Shown in pieces: positions 35,798-45,318 of a stretch of DNA of 64,000 nt; the stretch's first letter is position 1, and the number at the start of each line of letters is the position of its first letter. The notes beneath the pieces were generated by a model that did not search any database, was not told where the DNA came from, and saw only the letters and a list, made by a program, of their open reading frames with translations. This DNA is from Lutibacter sp. A64 (GTDB taxonomy: Bacteria > Bacteroidota > Bacteroidia > Flavobacteriales > Flavobacteriaceae). The stretch lies in contig NZ_CP092487.1 of assembly GCF_022429565.1 (NCBI RefSeq), forward strand, positions 2,436,001 to 2,500,000. Reading direction: 5' to 3'. Position numbers and translations under genes: made by a program.

Positions 35798-36430
35798 TCA
35801 ATTATTATTTTTAGTTTCAGAAGAAATTAGACATTTACCATTGTCCCATTTTTTTAAATCTTTTGAAGAAATAATAACATTATTACAGGTTAAATAGTTT
35901 CCTAAACTATCTTTTTTAATTATTTTTAAATCGCCTCGTTTAATTGCATTTACAATTTTAAAAACAAGTCCATTTTTACTATAATTAGTATCTTTAACCG
36001 AAAATGTTAACCCCATTTTATTATTAAATAAATCCATTTTTTTTGACGCTAAATCTGGATGAATTCCATCTTCTAAATCACTTTTTTTAAATGAATTGAA
36101 ATTAGATTTCTCATACGATTTACCTAAAGAACGAGCTGCTTTTTCTCCAATCTCTATCTTTAAAACAGCCATCCAATACGCATGTCTAAAAGCATCTACT
36201 TGTCCACCAACCTTATCTTTATCCAACAAATTAGTGTTTGCTATAGAATCCGTTATTTTAATTACTTCATTAGATATTTTAAAGGCTTTTTTTGCTTTAA
36301 AAGGATGTAACAATGCCCATTTTTTAAGCGAACTAGGCTGATCTTTAAATAAACTCCAGTTAGATTGAGCTTGTAATTTAAAAGAAAATAGAAGCACTAC
36401 AATTAACAATTTAACTTTAAAATAATTCAT
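35798..36430 (-). CDS. Exported protein resembling the DUF6973 family
   Basis: 210 residues with signal peptide MNYFKVKLLIVVLLFSFKLQA. The mature part has the pattern GGQVDAFRHAYWMAVLK, then AARSLGKSYE, DGIHPDLASKKMDLFNNKMG, in which conserved His, Asp and Asn residues suggest a small helical enzyme-like fold seen in many Bacteroidota exported proteins. The activity is unknown. It is a single gene between maeB and the propeller protein, all on the minus strand. Confidence 0.75.
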   Translation of the reverse strand: MNYFKVKLLIVVLLFSFKLQAQSNWSLFKDQPSSLKKWALLHPFKAKKAFKISNEVIKITDSIANTNLLDKDKVGGQVDAFRHAYWMAVLKIEIGEKAARSLGKSYEKSNFNSFKKSDLEDGIHPDLASKKMDLFNNKMGLTFSVKDTNYSKNGLVFKIVNAIKRGDLKIIKKDSLGNYLTCNNVIISSKDLKKWDNGKCLISSETKNNN

Positions 36431-36511
36431 TTGAAGTGATAATTTTTATTTAACTATAATTACCTCTACTTTACTTTTACTCCGCTGAACAGTTGCACTT
36501 GACTAAAACAT

Positions 36512-39280
36512 TTATTTTACCTCAAAAGCTTTCTTAACAGTCCCTATTTTCACAAAATACGTGCCTTTTGGTAAATAATAAATGCCGTTTTTAGCTTTTT
36601 TATGTGACTGATCTTTCATAGATAAATTATAGATATTCTTTTGTCCTTTTACTGACAAATTATAATTAAAATAATTAAATCCTTTATCTGCATTAACTAT
36701 AAAAGAATTTATTTTTGAATCGTCTTCAGTTAAAATTTCAACAATATATTCATCTGCTTTTGAACTATAGAAAGGAATTATTATAGTTGGTTCAAAGGCT
36801 TTAGACCATTTACTTCTAGCATTTCCCCATCTTGAAGAATATCGTATTGAAGGAATTTCAAAAATTGCAACCAACGAATTTTTAATAGTATTATATTCTT
36901 GTAAAGCAGCAATATTTGCCTTATAGATAGAACGTCCGTGCGTACCAATAAGCAAATCTTTAGCTTCATTTTGAATTACCAAATCGTGAATTGCAACTTT
37001 AGGCAATCCGTTAGAAAATAATTGCCAATTTACACCTTTATCAAAACTTACATAAGCTTCATTATCGGTACCTAAATAAACTATATTTTCATCCTCAGGA
37101 TCTTCTTTTATAACATTTACAGCATAATTTGGCAGTTTACTTCCAATATTTTTCCAAGTAATACCTTTATTTTCACTAACAAAAACATAAGGTTTAAAAT
37201 CGTCGTTTCTATATCCATTTAAAGTAATATAAACCCTATCTTTTTCGTGTTGTGAAGCTACAACTCTTGACACCCATAAACCTTGCGGTAGATTATCTGA
37301 AATTCGAGTCCAAGTTGCCCCACCATTTTCTGTAACATTTATATAACCATCATCACTTCCAACATAAATAAAACCAAATTGAAAAGGACTTTCTGAAATT
37401 GTTGTAAGCGTACCATAAGGCACATTTCCTTTTTTTCCACCAGTGGTTAAATCTCCAGAAATTACATCAAATTTTTCGCCTTTATCCATAGAGCGCAATA
37501 ATTTATTAGCTCCCATATATAAAATATCTTGATTATGTGGCGATAATACTATTGGAGTTTGCCAATTATAACGATAAGGCGTATCTCCCAATTGATGCTT
37601 TGGATGAATACTTAAACGTTCTTTTGTTTTTAAATTTAAGCGAAAATAATACCCAAATTGAGAGCCGGTATATACCAAATTATTATCTCTATTATCTATT
37701 TGAACTTGCATTCCATCGCCACCGCCAATACTTTTATATGGATACTCTCCACTGCTTTCCCAACGCTTAGAAGTTCTATAATTACTAGATCCGTACCACA
37801 CACCATTATCTTGTAAACCACCAAAAACATTATATGGTTTTTGATTGTCTACATTTATATAATAAAATTGCCCAACTGCAGGTGAATTATTTTTAATCCA
37901 GTTTTCACCATCATCATAGGTAATATTTACACCACCGTCATTCCCATCAATTATATGCCCATTTAAATTAGGATTTACCCACAAAGCTTGATGATCGGCG
38001 TGTACATTTTCCTTACCTATTGAAGTCCAGTTTCTACCACCATCTTCCGATTTAAACAATGGAACACCTCCAATATAAATTTTATTCTGATTGCTAGTAT
38101 TTACCGCTATTACACCAAAATAATAACCGTAAGAACTATACATTCCGTCTAAATAATCTTTATGTGTTTTTTTCCAGGTTTTACCACCATCTACAGATTT
38201 ATACACCTCGGCACCAATTACTTCAGAAGTTAATAAAACACTATTTGCATCTTCTAAATAACTTGCTAAATCACTTGGTTGTACAGTTTCTTTCTCAATT
38301 GCTTCTTTTACACTTATAGCAGTGTATTTTTTTTCGAAATTATTTGTTTTTAAAAATGAATTCAAATCCTTATTATCTAACTTTAAAAAAGTTTCTTTAG
38401 TCATTTTTTTAAAATCATCTTTCTGCAAACCTTTTTCTTTCTTTTTCTTTTTTTCAGGCCTCATAAACTGATTGTCTAAAAGTGCGTAAATAACATTGTT
38501 ATTAAAAGCAGCTAACCCAATTCTACCAACACCATTACCTGTTGGAAAACCGCTCTTTTCATCGCTTACATTTACCCAAGTTTCACCAGCATCTGTACTT
38601 TTATATATTGCAGAACCTTCTCCATCGCCATCAAAATTCCAAGCTTTTCTAATACGCTCCCAAGAAGCTGCATATAAAACAGCAGGATCTGTAGGAGATA
38701 CGCTAACATCTATTACGCCTGTATTTACATTAATAAACAAGGGGTTTTTCCAAGTTTTCCCACCATCGGAAGTTTTAAAAATACCACGCTCTTTGTTTGG
38801 CGTATATAAACTTCCAACGGCAGCTACTACAACTTCATTTGGGTTGTTTTTGTTTATAATAATACGACCAATATGTTGCGAATCGGTTAAACCAACATTT
38901 TTCCACGTTTTACCACCATCGGTAGTTTTTAAAACTCCAATTCCTGCATAAGAAGAACGTGAAGAGTTACTCTCTCCAGTACCTGCCCAAATTGTATTAT
39001 TTTTCCAATCTACGGCAATTGCTCCCATATTTTGGGTTGGAGCATTTTCTGTAATTGCAGTAAATGATGTTCCATTATTATTTGTATACCAAATACCTCC
39101 AGAAGCGTACACAACATAAAACTCTATTGGGTTTTCAGGGTTTACTGCCAAATCTACTACACGACCACTCATTATTGTTGGTCCTATATTACTAAATGGC
39201 ACATTTTTTACTAATGAATTTTGAGCATTTATTTCTATAAGAAGAAATAAAAAACTAAAAAAGAAGATTATTTTTTTCAT
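36512..39280 (-). CDS. Exported BNR/sortilin-type beta-propeller protein
   Basis: 922 residues, signal peptide MKKIIFFFSFLFLLIEINA. It has repeated Asp-box blades throughout (TSDGGKTWKN, STDAGETWVNV, SVDGGKTWKKT, SEDGGRNWTS, TENGGATWTRI, FDKGVNWQLF), the mark of the sortilin/VPS10 and BNR propellers that databases often label as glycosyl hydrolase. Around residues 275-365 lies a Lys-rich inserted helical segment. No sialidase catalytic residues are evident, so hydrolase activity should not be assumed. The C-terminus GTYFVKIGTVKKAFEVK is a short strand pair resembling a T9SS sorting tail, but the match is weak. Monocistronic. Confidence 0.88.
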   Translation of the reverse strand: MKKIIFFFSFLFLLIEINAQNSLVKNVPFSNIGPTIMSGRVVDLAVNPENPIEFYVVYASGGIWYTNNNGTSFTAITENAPTQNMGAIAVDWKNNTIWAGTGESNSSRSSYAGIGVLKTTDGGKTWKNVGLTDSQHIGRIIINKNNPNEVVVAAVGSLYTPNKERGIFKTSDGGKTWKNPLFINVNTGVIDVSVSPTDPAVLYAASWERIRKAWNFDGDGEGSAIYKSTDAGETWVNVSDEKSGFPTGNGVGRIGLAAFNNNVIYALLDNQFMRPEKKKKKEKGLQKDDFKKMTKETFLKLDNKDLNSFLKTNNFEKKYTAISVKEAIEKETVQPSDLASYLEDANSVLLTSEVIGAEVYKSVDGGKTWKKTHKDYLDGMYSSYGYYFGVIAVNTSNQNKIYIGGVPLFKSEDGGRNWTSIGKENVHADHQALWVNPNLNGHIIDGNDGGVNITYDDGENWIKNNSPAVGQFYYINVDNQKPYNVFGGLQDNGVWYGSSNYRTSKRWESSGEYPYKSIGGGDGMQVQIDNRDNNLVYTGSQFGYYFRLNLKTKERLSIHPKHQLGDTPYRYNWQTPIVLSPHNQDILYMGANKLLRSMDKGEKFDVISGDLTTGGKKGNVPYGTLTTISESPFQFGFIYVGSDDGYINVTENGGATWTRISDNLPQGLWVSRVVASQHEKDRVYITLNGYRNDDFKPYVFVSENKGITWKNIGSKLPNYAVNVIKEDPEDENIVYLGTDNEAYVSFDKGVNWQLFSNGLPKVAIHDLVIQNEAKDLLIGTHGRSIYKANIAALQEYNTIKNSLVAIFEIPSIRYSSRWGNARSKWSKAFEPTIIIPFYSSKADEYIVEILTEDDSKINSFIVNADKGFNYFNYNLSVKGQKNIYNLSMKDQSHKKAKNGIYYLPKGTYFVKIGTVKKAFEVK

Positions 39281-39319
39281 TCTTGAAGTTTAATAGTTTA
39301 GCATAAAAATGCTTTTCTT

Positions 39320-39327
39320 CAAATTTA
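39320..39327 (-). promoter_or_regulatory. -7 promoter element before the propeller gene
   Basis: Minus-strand TAAATTTG matches TAnnTTTG, 39 nt before the ATG at 39280. The -33 part is not clear. Confidence 0.4.
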
Positions 39328-39424
39328 GCAATATAATTTAAACTTTAAGGAATGAAAAAATAGATTTATAATTCACATGCTAAGTAAATTAAAATTAGCT
39401 AATTCAGAATTAATTTATTTAATA

Positions 39425-40270
39425 CTAAAAATTAGATTGGTGTAATGCTAAAAAAGGTGTTTTAGAATAATAATCTAAGGTTGCCATTTTTGGTCTAAAC
39501 AAAATTTGTTCTAACAAATTAAGGTTTTTTGCAGCTAACACTATTAAATCTATATGCATTTTATTAATAAATTGCTCTATAGATTTTTCAAAATTTTTAT
39601 TTATTTCTGAATGAAAACTATGTTGTTTTTCTGTAAAATAATCTTGTAAGGTTTCTTTATTCCAACGTTGTTCTTCAGTTAAAATTTCGCTGTTTTTATT
39701 TAAGTATAAAAACCGAACTGCAGCATTAGCATAACACGATTTACTTGTTAAATAATGTAACAATTTTGCTTCGTAATAGTTGGTATAATCTGTAGGAAAT
39801 ACAATTTCATTTATTTTAGTATAAACAGCAGTTTCTGGAACCACCAAAACAGAACATTTTACTTTTGTTATAATTTCTTCGGAAATAGAATTTCTAGTTA
39901 TTTGCCCTTTTGAAGGAATATCATTAGCGCCAATTACAATTAAATCAATTTTTTTTGTTTTAATTTGATTTCTAGTAGCTTCAACAATATTTTTTTCGTC
40001 TAAAATTGGGATAAAAGTATGGTTTCCTTTTATTTTTAAAGTATCTATTTTATTAACTAATGCTTCTATCTGTTTTTTTGCATCTTTTTTAGCTGATGCT
40101 TGAACTAAATTTGTTTCTTGATGATGATTAATATCCCATTCATTCTCATATCTATTACCTGCATTTAACAAATGAAAATTGTATTGCTCATTCTGAAATA
40201 AACTCAGTGCATAAGTGATAGAATTCCAAGATTTCTTAGAAAAATCAGTTAAAATTAATATGTTTTTCAT
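39425..40270 (-). CDS. Tandem universal stress protein (UspA family)
   Basis: 281 residues from the ATG at 40270 (MKNILILTDFSKKSWNS), chosen over the frame start at 40324 because the UspA fold begins exactly here. Two Usp domains in tandem: 1-135, ending in the ATP-loop-like IVIGANDIPSKGQITRNSISEEI, and 140-281, shorter, with FPTDYTNYYEAKLLHYL. The second lacks the full nucleotide motif. Usp proteins bind ATP or act as stress effectors. It lies 112 bp behind the receiver-CRP regulator on the same strand and may belong to its regulon. Confidence 0.88.
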   Translation of the reverse strand: MKNILILTDFSKKSWNSITYALSLFQNEQYNFHLLNAGNRYENEWDINHHQETNLVQASAKKDAKKQIEALVNKIDTLKIKGNHTFIPILDEKNIVEATRNQIKTKKIDLIVIGANDIPSKGQITRNSISEEIITKVKCSVLVVPETAVYTKINEIVFPTDYTNYYEAKLLHYLTSKSCYANAAVRFLYLNKNSEILTEEQRWNKETLQDYFTEKQHSFHSEINKNFEKSIEQFINKMHIDLIVLAAKNLNLLEQILFRPKMATLDYYSKTPFLALHQSNF

Positions 40271-40382
40271 ACCATTAATTATTGCTACAAACTTAAAAAA
40301 AGCCGTAGTAATAATAAATGACATTAATCAGTGAAATTTTGAATGTGGTTTACGTTTTTTTATTTAAAACATTGAATAATTA

Positions 40383-41441
40383 TTAATATATAGCCTCTAA
40401 TTGCTCTAAATCAACAATTCTAATATTTCTTCCTTCAATTTCTATAACTCCCTCTTTTTTTAAGTCTGTTAATGTTCTAATTAAACTTTCGGTAGCTATA
40501 CCTGCAACACTTGCAAGATCTCTTCTAGAAATATTAATATTATCAGATGGTTTATGCCTCATTTTATTAGCAAATTTTAGAATTGTTTTTGCTGTTTTTC
40601 TTCGCATAGAACCATAAGCCATTTGTAATAATTGATCTTTTACTTCTGTTAAGTTTTCATTAATTAATTGAAACACTTCTAATGATAGGCTATAGTTTCT
40701 TTTTAGAATGTTTTGAACTGTGGTTTTAGGCACACTCATTATTTCTAATTTTTCCATAGCAATTGCAGATTCATAATTATGAGAGTCTTCAAAGATTGCT
40801 GAAAATCCAAAAAATTCATCTTCTTTATTAATTGTTATAATTAACTCTTTTCCAAATTCATCTATTTTAACACCTTTAACTTTGCCTTTATAAATGAGAT
40901 AAATATTATTAGTTTTTTCTGATTCTTTATAAATTAATTCTCCTTTTTTAAATATTTTAGCAGTACCAAAATCACAAAAATAGTTTTTAAGGTCATCTAT
41001 GGTTAAAATATTTTCAAATGTATCTTCTTCAGGAGTTTCAGTTTCTTCAACTGTTAAAGATTCTTTTAAAAGCGCAGCTTTTGCTAACCTACTTTCAATA
41101 GCGCTTAATAATAATTCTTCTTCAACTGGCTTTGTTAAATAGTCATCTGCACCCAAATCCATTCCTTTTCTTATGTCTTTAACTTCAGTTTTGGCAGACA
41201 TAAAAATAAATGGTATTTTTTTTGTTGCTTCATCTTCAGACAGCAATTTAAAAACATCATACCCATCTAGTTCAGGCATCATAATATCACAAATAATAAG
41301 ATCTGGAAGCATTATTCTAGCTTGTTCAATACCTCGTTTTCCATTAGAAGCTGTTACAACTTTATAATCTTCTAATTCTAAAATTTCAGCCGTAGTTTCT
41401 CTTAAAACTGTATCGTCTTCAATTAATAATAATGTTTTCAT
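40383..41441 (-). CDS. Response regulator: receiver domain fused to CRP/FNR-type regulator
   Basis: 352 residues. Receiver domain (1-120) with phosphoacceptor Asp52 in IICDIMMPELDG and the acid pair in IEDD; an acidic linker; a cyclic-nucleotide-binding-like domain (about 155-270, IFKKGELIYKES, IYLIYKGKVKGVKI); and a CRP-type winged helix at about 290-350 (SRRDLASVAGIATESLIRTL). The Arg of the cAMP pocket is missing (NYESAIAM where CRP has RSAW), and there is no Cys cluster for an iron-sulphur centre, so control is probably by phosphorylation. The PAS histidine kinase 121 bp upstream is the likely partner. Confidence 0.93.
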   Translation of the reverse strand: MKTLLLIEDDTVLRETTAEILELEDYKVVTASNGKRGIEQARIMLPDLIICDIMMPELDGYDVFKLLSEDEATKKIPFIFMSAKTEVKDIRKGMDLGADDYLTKPVEEELLLSAIESRLAKAALLKESLTVEETETPEEDTFENILTIDDLKNYFCDFGTAKIFKKGELIYKESEKTNNIYLIYKGKVKGVKIDEFGKELIITINKEDEFFGFSAIFEDSHNYESAIAMEKLEIMSVPKTTVQNILKRNYSLSLEVFQLINENLTEVKDQLLQMAYGSMRRKTAKTILKFANKMRHKPSDNINISRRDLASVAGIATESLIRTLTDLKKEGVIEIEGRNIRIVDLEQLEAIY

Positions 41442-41562
41442 TTCTTTTACATATTGTTTTAAACGTGCATACTTTATCTTAATTCAACACAAATCTTATA
41501 TTCTAGTTATACATAAAACTAGTTTATTTTATTTAGAAAAAAACGTTCTAATACGCTTTGCT

Positions 41563-42795
41563 TTATTTTTTATTAATTAATGGCAACTCAATAATAAAAG
41601 TTGTACCCTCATTTTCTATACTTTCAAATTTTATAGAGCCCCCTAAACTTTCTAAATGACTTTTAACTATATTTAATCCTATTCCTGTACCTTGGTTTGT
41701 TAGTGCATTTTCTGCTCTAAAATATCTGTTAAAAATATGTTTTTGATCACTTAGTGGAATTCCAATTCCTTCATCTTTAATTTTAAAAATAATAATTGGT
41801 TCTTTTATCTTAATTTTAAAATCTATTTTAGTGTTTTCTGGTGAATATTTAATAGCATTATTTAAAACATTAGACAGCATTAATTCTAAAATTTTTTCAT
41901 CTTGATAAACATCTATATTATCAATATCTTTTGGATAGGTAATATGCTGTCCACTTTTAAGCATTAAATTAGCATTATAAATAACTTCATTTACTACTTT
42001 ACTAAGTTTAAAGTTACTGAATTTATAATTTACTCTTCCAGATTCTAACCGTTCTACCGATAAAAAATCATTTAAAATACCATCTAAATAATGCACTTTA
42101 TTTTTAATGGTTAGCAAATGCTTCTCTCTTTTATCTTGCATTTCGGTTTTCTTATATTTTCCGACTAAAACAGCTGCATTTAACACACCGCTTAGAGGTG
42201 TTTTAAATTCGTGAGAAACCAACGATAAAAATTTGGTTTTTAATTCATTTAATTCTTTTTCTTTTTTTAATGCTTTCCTTAGCTTAGACTCTGCTTTTAC
42301 ACGCTTTTCAATTTCGCTTTTTAAATTTGCAACCGTTTTATTTAACTCTGTAGTTCTTTCTGAAATTTTACCTTCTAATAAAGTATTTAATTCTCGAATT
42401 TTATTTTCAGAATTTTTACGATATGTTATATCTATAACAATTGCCATTACATATTTTTCTCCTTCAATTTCAAAAGGGTTTAACCCTACCTCAACCGGAA
42501 AATTATGTCCGTTTTTATGAGCACCATTTAAATCTTGGTTACTCCCCATTTGTCTGGCAGAAGATTTCTTGTAAAAAGAATTAAAATGAGCTCCATGACC
42601 TGCATGGTAATTTCTAGGAATTAAAATATTTAAATGCTGATTTTGCAACTGACCTTTTTCATATCCAAACATTTTTTCTGCCGCAGCATTATTTGCAACA
42701 ATTGTTTGGCTTTCATCTACAACAATTACACTTTCAGAAACTGCTTCAAAGAGCACATTAAATACAAATTCATTTTCATGAAATAAATTAGGCAA
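41563..42795 (-). CDS. PAS-domain sensor histidine kinase
   Basis: 410 residues, no membrane segment, so a soluble cytoplasmic sensor. PAS domain (about 10-130), coiled coil (130-185), HisKA with LVSHEFKTPLSGVLNA (phosphorylated His) and a HATPase domain with N box, DEGIGIP and GTGIGLNIV. The PAS segment YHAGHGAHFNSFY followed by R-Q-M-G and FPVEVGLNPFEIEG runs parallel to FixL, where a His at the same place (here His67) holds heme; the distal Arg of FixL is Gln here. Oxygen or NO sensing is thus possible but unproven. It lies just upstream of the receiver-CRP regulator. Confidence 0.92.
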   Translation of the reverse strand: MPNLFHENEFVFNVLFEAVSESVIVVDESQTIVANNAAAEKMFGYEKGQLQNQHLNILIPRNYHAGHGAHFNSFYKKSSARQMGSNQDLNGAHKNGHNFPVEVGLNPFEIEGEKYVMAIVIDITYRKNSENKIRELNTLLEGKISERTTELNKTVANLKSEIEKRVKAESKLRKALKKEKELNELKTKFLSLVSHEFKTPLSGVLNAAVLVGKYKKTEMQDKREKHLLTIKNKVHYLDGILNDFLSVERLESGRVNYKFSNFKLSKVVNEVIYNANLMLKSGQHITYPKDIDNIDVYQDEKILELMLSNVLNNAIKYSPENTKIDFKIKIKEPIIIFKIKDEGIGIPLSDQKHIFNRYFRAENALTNQGTGIGLNIVKSHLESLGGSIKFESIENEGTTFIIELPLINKK

Positions 42796-42811
42796 TGGTA
42801 TATTTTTTTAG

Positions 42812-42839
42812 TTTTTAGTAGTTTCGAAAATACTAAAAA
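42812..42839 (-). promoter_or_regulatory. Inverted repeat in the histidine kinase leader
   Basis: TTTTTAGTA (42812-42820) and TACTAAAAA (42831-42839) are exactly complementary around a 10-bp spacer, 17 bp before the kinase ATG. It could be an operator or an mRNA hairpin; there is no other support. Confidence 0.3.
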
Positions 42840-42939
42840 ATTATGAACTACAATAGCAATTTATACCCAAAAAGAAAATAAGCGCTTCAATACTAATAAT
42901 TACAATAAAAAATTTAAAACCCTTAGAATAAACTTTTAG

Positions 42940-43794
42940 TTAATATGTTTTTGTCATTGTTGAAGGCACAACAATTATAAAGTCGGCCTTTAATTTATTT
43001 TCTGTATCGAATTTTTTAATATTTTCTTGTTCAATTACACTTACGGTACTAATTTGTAAATTGGGATTTCCTTTTTTTAAATACCAATAAATTCCCTCGT
43101 AATTATCGGAATGATACGAGCCATTGTAATGAACAAACAACTTCTTATCTTGTAGATTTTCCAATATAAAATAACCCATTGTTGCATCTTTAACAGCTTG
43201 TGCTTTTGGCAAGTTATCGCTACCGTGACCACCCATCATTTCTTTCATTTTAACATAACCAGGTAAGGTTTTATCGTATGCAATTGGCAATGGCGCTATC
43301 CACGTTTTCTCGTCATCGGTTAATTCTTCCAACGCTTCAAAACCACCTCTAAACACCAAACTAGCGTATCTTCTAGGAATATTAGTGGCTATAAATTTTA
43401 ATTTATTGTCTTTTGCAAAATCTACCAAAGGCTTATAATCTGTTTTGTAATTATTCCATAATCTAGCAACCGTATCTAATGCTTTTGCATCAATAGCTCC
43501 TGACAAATAATTATTTAATTCATTTTGATTATCTGCTTCAAACATTTCAGCCCCTAAAATTAATTTATTTTCTACACTTAAATCTTTAGTTGCCTCATAC
43601 TGCAACCAATGTATAATAGGATTGTTATGATATTCTCCAAATAAAACCACATCGGCTTTACTCATTTTTTTTATCATCTTTTTATAGGAAACCTTTTTAC
43701 CTTTGGCATTGTATAATTTATATGCTGGTTTGTTTTGTGCAAATACTACTCCAGAAAAAATAATTACCAGAAAAAATACAAGTTGTTTACGCAT
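42940..43794 (-). CDS. ChaN/Tiki-like lipoprotein-family protein
   Basis: 284 residues, signal peptide MRKQLVFFLVIIFSGVVFA (no lipobox Cys, so periplasmic rather than a lipoprotein). It matches the ChaN (haem-binding uptake, Tiki-related) family: VVLFGEYHNNPIIHWLQ with the conserved Glu and His, LILGAEMFEADNQNELNNYL, FIATNIPRRYASLVFRGG and a late FVHYNGSYHSDNYEGIYWYL. ChaN of Campylobacter binds haem, while eukaryotic Tiki is a metalloprotease with the same fold. It is divergent from the aminopeptidase gene. Iron regulation cannot be seen here. Confidence 0.87.
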   Translation of the reverse strand: MRKQLVFFLVIIFSGVVFAQNKPAYKLYNAKGKKVSYKKMIKKMSKADVVLFGEYHNNPIIHWLQYEATKDLSVENKLILGAEMFEADNQNELNNYLSGAIDAKALDTVARLWNNYKTDYKPLVDFAKDNKLKFIATNIPRRYASLVFRGGFEALEELTDDEKTWIAPLPIAYDKTLPGYVKMKEMMGGHGSDNLPKAQAVKDATMGYFILENLQDKKLFVHYNGSYHSDNYEGIYWYLKKGNPNLQISTVSVIEQENIKKFDTENKLKADFIIVVPSTMTKTY

Positions 43795-43828
43795 AAATAT
43801 TATTGATTTTTTAACAGTTGGTTTTGAA

Positions 43829-43860
43829 CAAATTTATAACTTTGTTACTAATTATTACAA
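43829..43860 (-). promoter_or_regulatory. Promoter of the ChaN-like gene
   Basis: On the minus strand TTG (43860-43858), a 21-bp spacer and TAAATTTG (43836-43829) give a near-consensus Bacteroidota promoter 35 nt before the start codon. Confidence 0.5.
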
Positions 43861-43942
43861 TTATTTCTTAATAATGAAATCTTAAACTTATTATTAGTTT
43901 GTTTATTAAGATATAAATAACATTTTAAAACATTCATTAAAA

Positions 43943-45238
43943 ATGAAATACCTTCCAATTAATAACCAACTTTTTAAAAAAAACAGAGCAAAATTCACTG
44001 CTCAAATGAAACCAAAATCTCTTGCGGTTTTTAATTCTAACGACACTTTTACTACAGGTGCAGACAGTACACTTCCTTTTAAACAAAGTAGCGATTTATT
44101 ATACTTAAGTGGAGCAGATCAAGAAGAAAGTATTTTAGTGCTTTTTCCTGATGCTATAAACCCAGAACATAGAGAAATTTTATTTTTAACCGAAACCAGC
44201 AAATTAATTGAAATTTGGTATGGTGCTAAATACTCTAAAGAAGAAGCTACAGAGGTTTCTGGAATTAAAACTATTTATTGGCTATCTGAATTTGATAAAG
44301 TTTTTTATGATTTAATGACTGAGGCCGAAACCGTATATTTTAACACCAACGAACACTACAGACAATCGGTTGAAATAGAAACTAGAGAAGATAGATTTAT
44401 AAAAAAATGCAAAGCAGATTTCCCTGCTCATAAATGGGAAAAAAGCGCTCAAATAATGCTTAATATTAGAGGTGTTAAAGAGCCAGAAGAAATTGAACTA
44501 TTACAGACTGCTTGTAATATTACAAACAAAGGTTTTAGAAGAATATTACCTTTTGTAAAACCTGGTGTTATGGAGTACGAAATTGAAGCCGAATATATGC
44601 ACGAGTTTTTAAGAAACAGATCTAAAGGTTTTGCATACACTCCAATTATCGGGTCTGGTTATAGCGCTTGCGTTTTACATTATATAGAAAATAATAAAGA
44701 ATGTAAAGATGGCGATATGCTTTTAATGGATGTTGGTGCAGAATACGCTAATTACTCTAGTGATATGACACGTACTATCCCTGTAAACGGTCGTTTTACA
44801 GAAAGACAAAAAGCTATTTATAACGCCGTTTTACGTGTTAAAGATGAAGCAACAAAAATGCTAGTTCCTGGAGCAGATTGGGCTGAATACCATAAAGAAG
44901 TTGGTAAAATAATGACCAATGAATTATTAGGTTTAAAACTTTTAGATAAAGCCGATGTACAGAATGAAGATCCAAAATGGCCTGCTTATAAAAAATATTT
45001 TATGCATGGAACTTCGCATCATTTAGGCTTAGATACGCACGATTATGGAGCATTAAAAACACCTATGAAAGCAAATATGGTGTTTACTGTTGAACCTGGA
45101 ATTTATATTCCTGAAGAAAATATGGGAATTAGAATTGAAGACGATGTTGTTATTCAAGAGAGCGGAGAGCCATTTAACTTAATGAGAGATATACCTATTA
45201 CCGTTGAAGAAATTGAAGATTTAATGAATAGTAAGTAA
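43943..45238 (+). CDS. Aminopeptidase P family (Xaa-Pro aminopeptidase, M24B)
   Basis: 431 residues. N-terminal creatinase/AMP_N domain (1-150, with NSNDTFTTGADSTLPFKQSS) and C-terminal pita-bread metallopeptidase domain with the five metal ligands: two Asp in MDVGAEYANYSSDMTRTIP, His in MHGTSHHLGLDTHD, Glu in TVEPGIYIPEE and Glu in IRIEDDVVI. It removes N-terminal residues before proline, probably in the cytoplasm since there is no signal peptide. Single gene with a strong terminator shared with the convergent cluster. Confidence 0.95.
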   Translation: MKYLPINNQLFKKNRAKFTAQMKPKSLAVFNSNDTFTTGADSTLPFKQSSDLLYLSGADQEESILVLFPDAINPEHREILFLTETSKLIEIWYGAKYSKEEATEVSGIKTIYWLSEFDKVFYDLMTEAETVYFNTNEHYRQSVEIETREDRFIKKCKADFPAHKWEKSAQIMLNIRGVKEPEEIELLQTACNITNKGFRRILPFVKPGVMEYEIEAEYMHEFLRNRSKGFAYTPIIGSGYSACVLHYIENNKECKDGDMLLMDVGAEYANYSSDMTRTIPVNGRFTERQKAIYNAVLRVKDEATKMLVPGADWAEYHKEVGKIMTNELLGLKLLDKADVQNEDPKWPAYKKYFMHGTSHHLGLDTHDYGALKTPMKANMVFTVEPGIYIPEENMGIRIEDDVVIQESGEPFNLMRDIPITVEEIEDLMNSK

Positions 45239-45278
45239 TTCTTAAAAAAACAGTACCGTATAAACTACATACGTTTCA

Positions 45279-45312
45279 AAAAACTCAGGATTAAATTCAA
45301 TCCTGAGTTTTT
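45279..45312. terminator. Bidirectional terminator between convergent genes
   Basis: The 14-bp arms AAAAACTCAGGATT (45279-45292) and AATCCTGAGTTTTT (45299-45312) are perfectly complementary, with T runs on both strands. It serves the aminopeptidase on the plus strand and, 7 bp beyond its stop, the MG2-like gene on the minus strand. Confidence 0.92.
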
Positions 45313-45318
45313 TTTATA

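Noticed and set aside
36512-39280. Glycosyl hydrolase (sialidase) assignment for the 922-residue propeller protein
   Set aside because: Asp-box blades are present but no sialidase catalytic Arg triad, Tyr/Glu pair or Asp is recognisable; kept as a BNR/sortilin-type protein only.
40383-41441. cAMP-responsive or Fe-S FNR-type regulator
   Set aside because: The cAMP-contacting Arg is absent and there is no N-terminal Cys cluster; the receiver domain is the likelier input.
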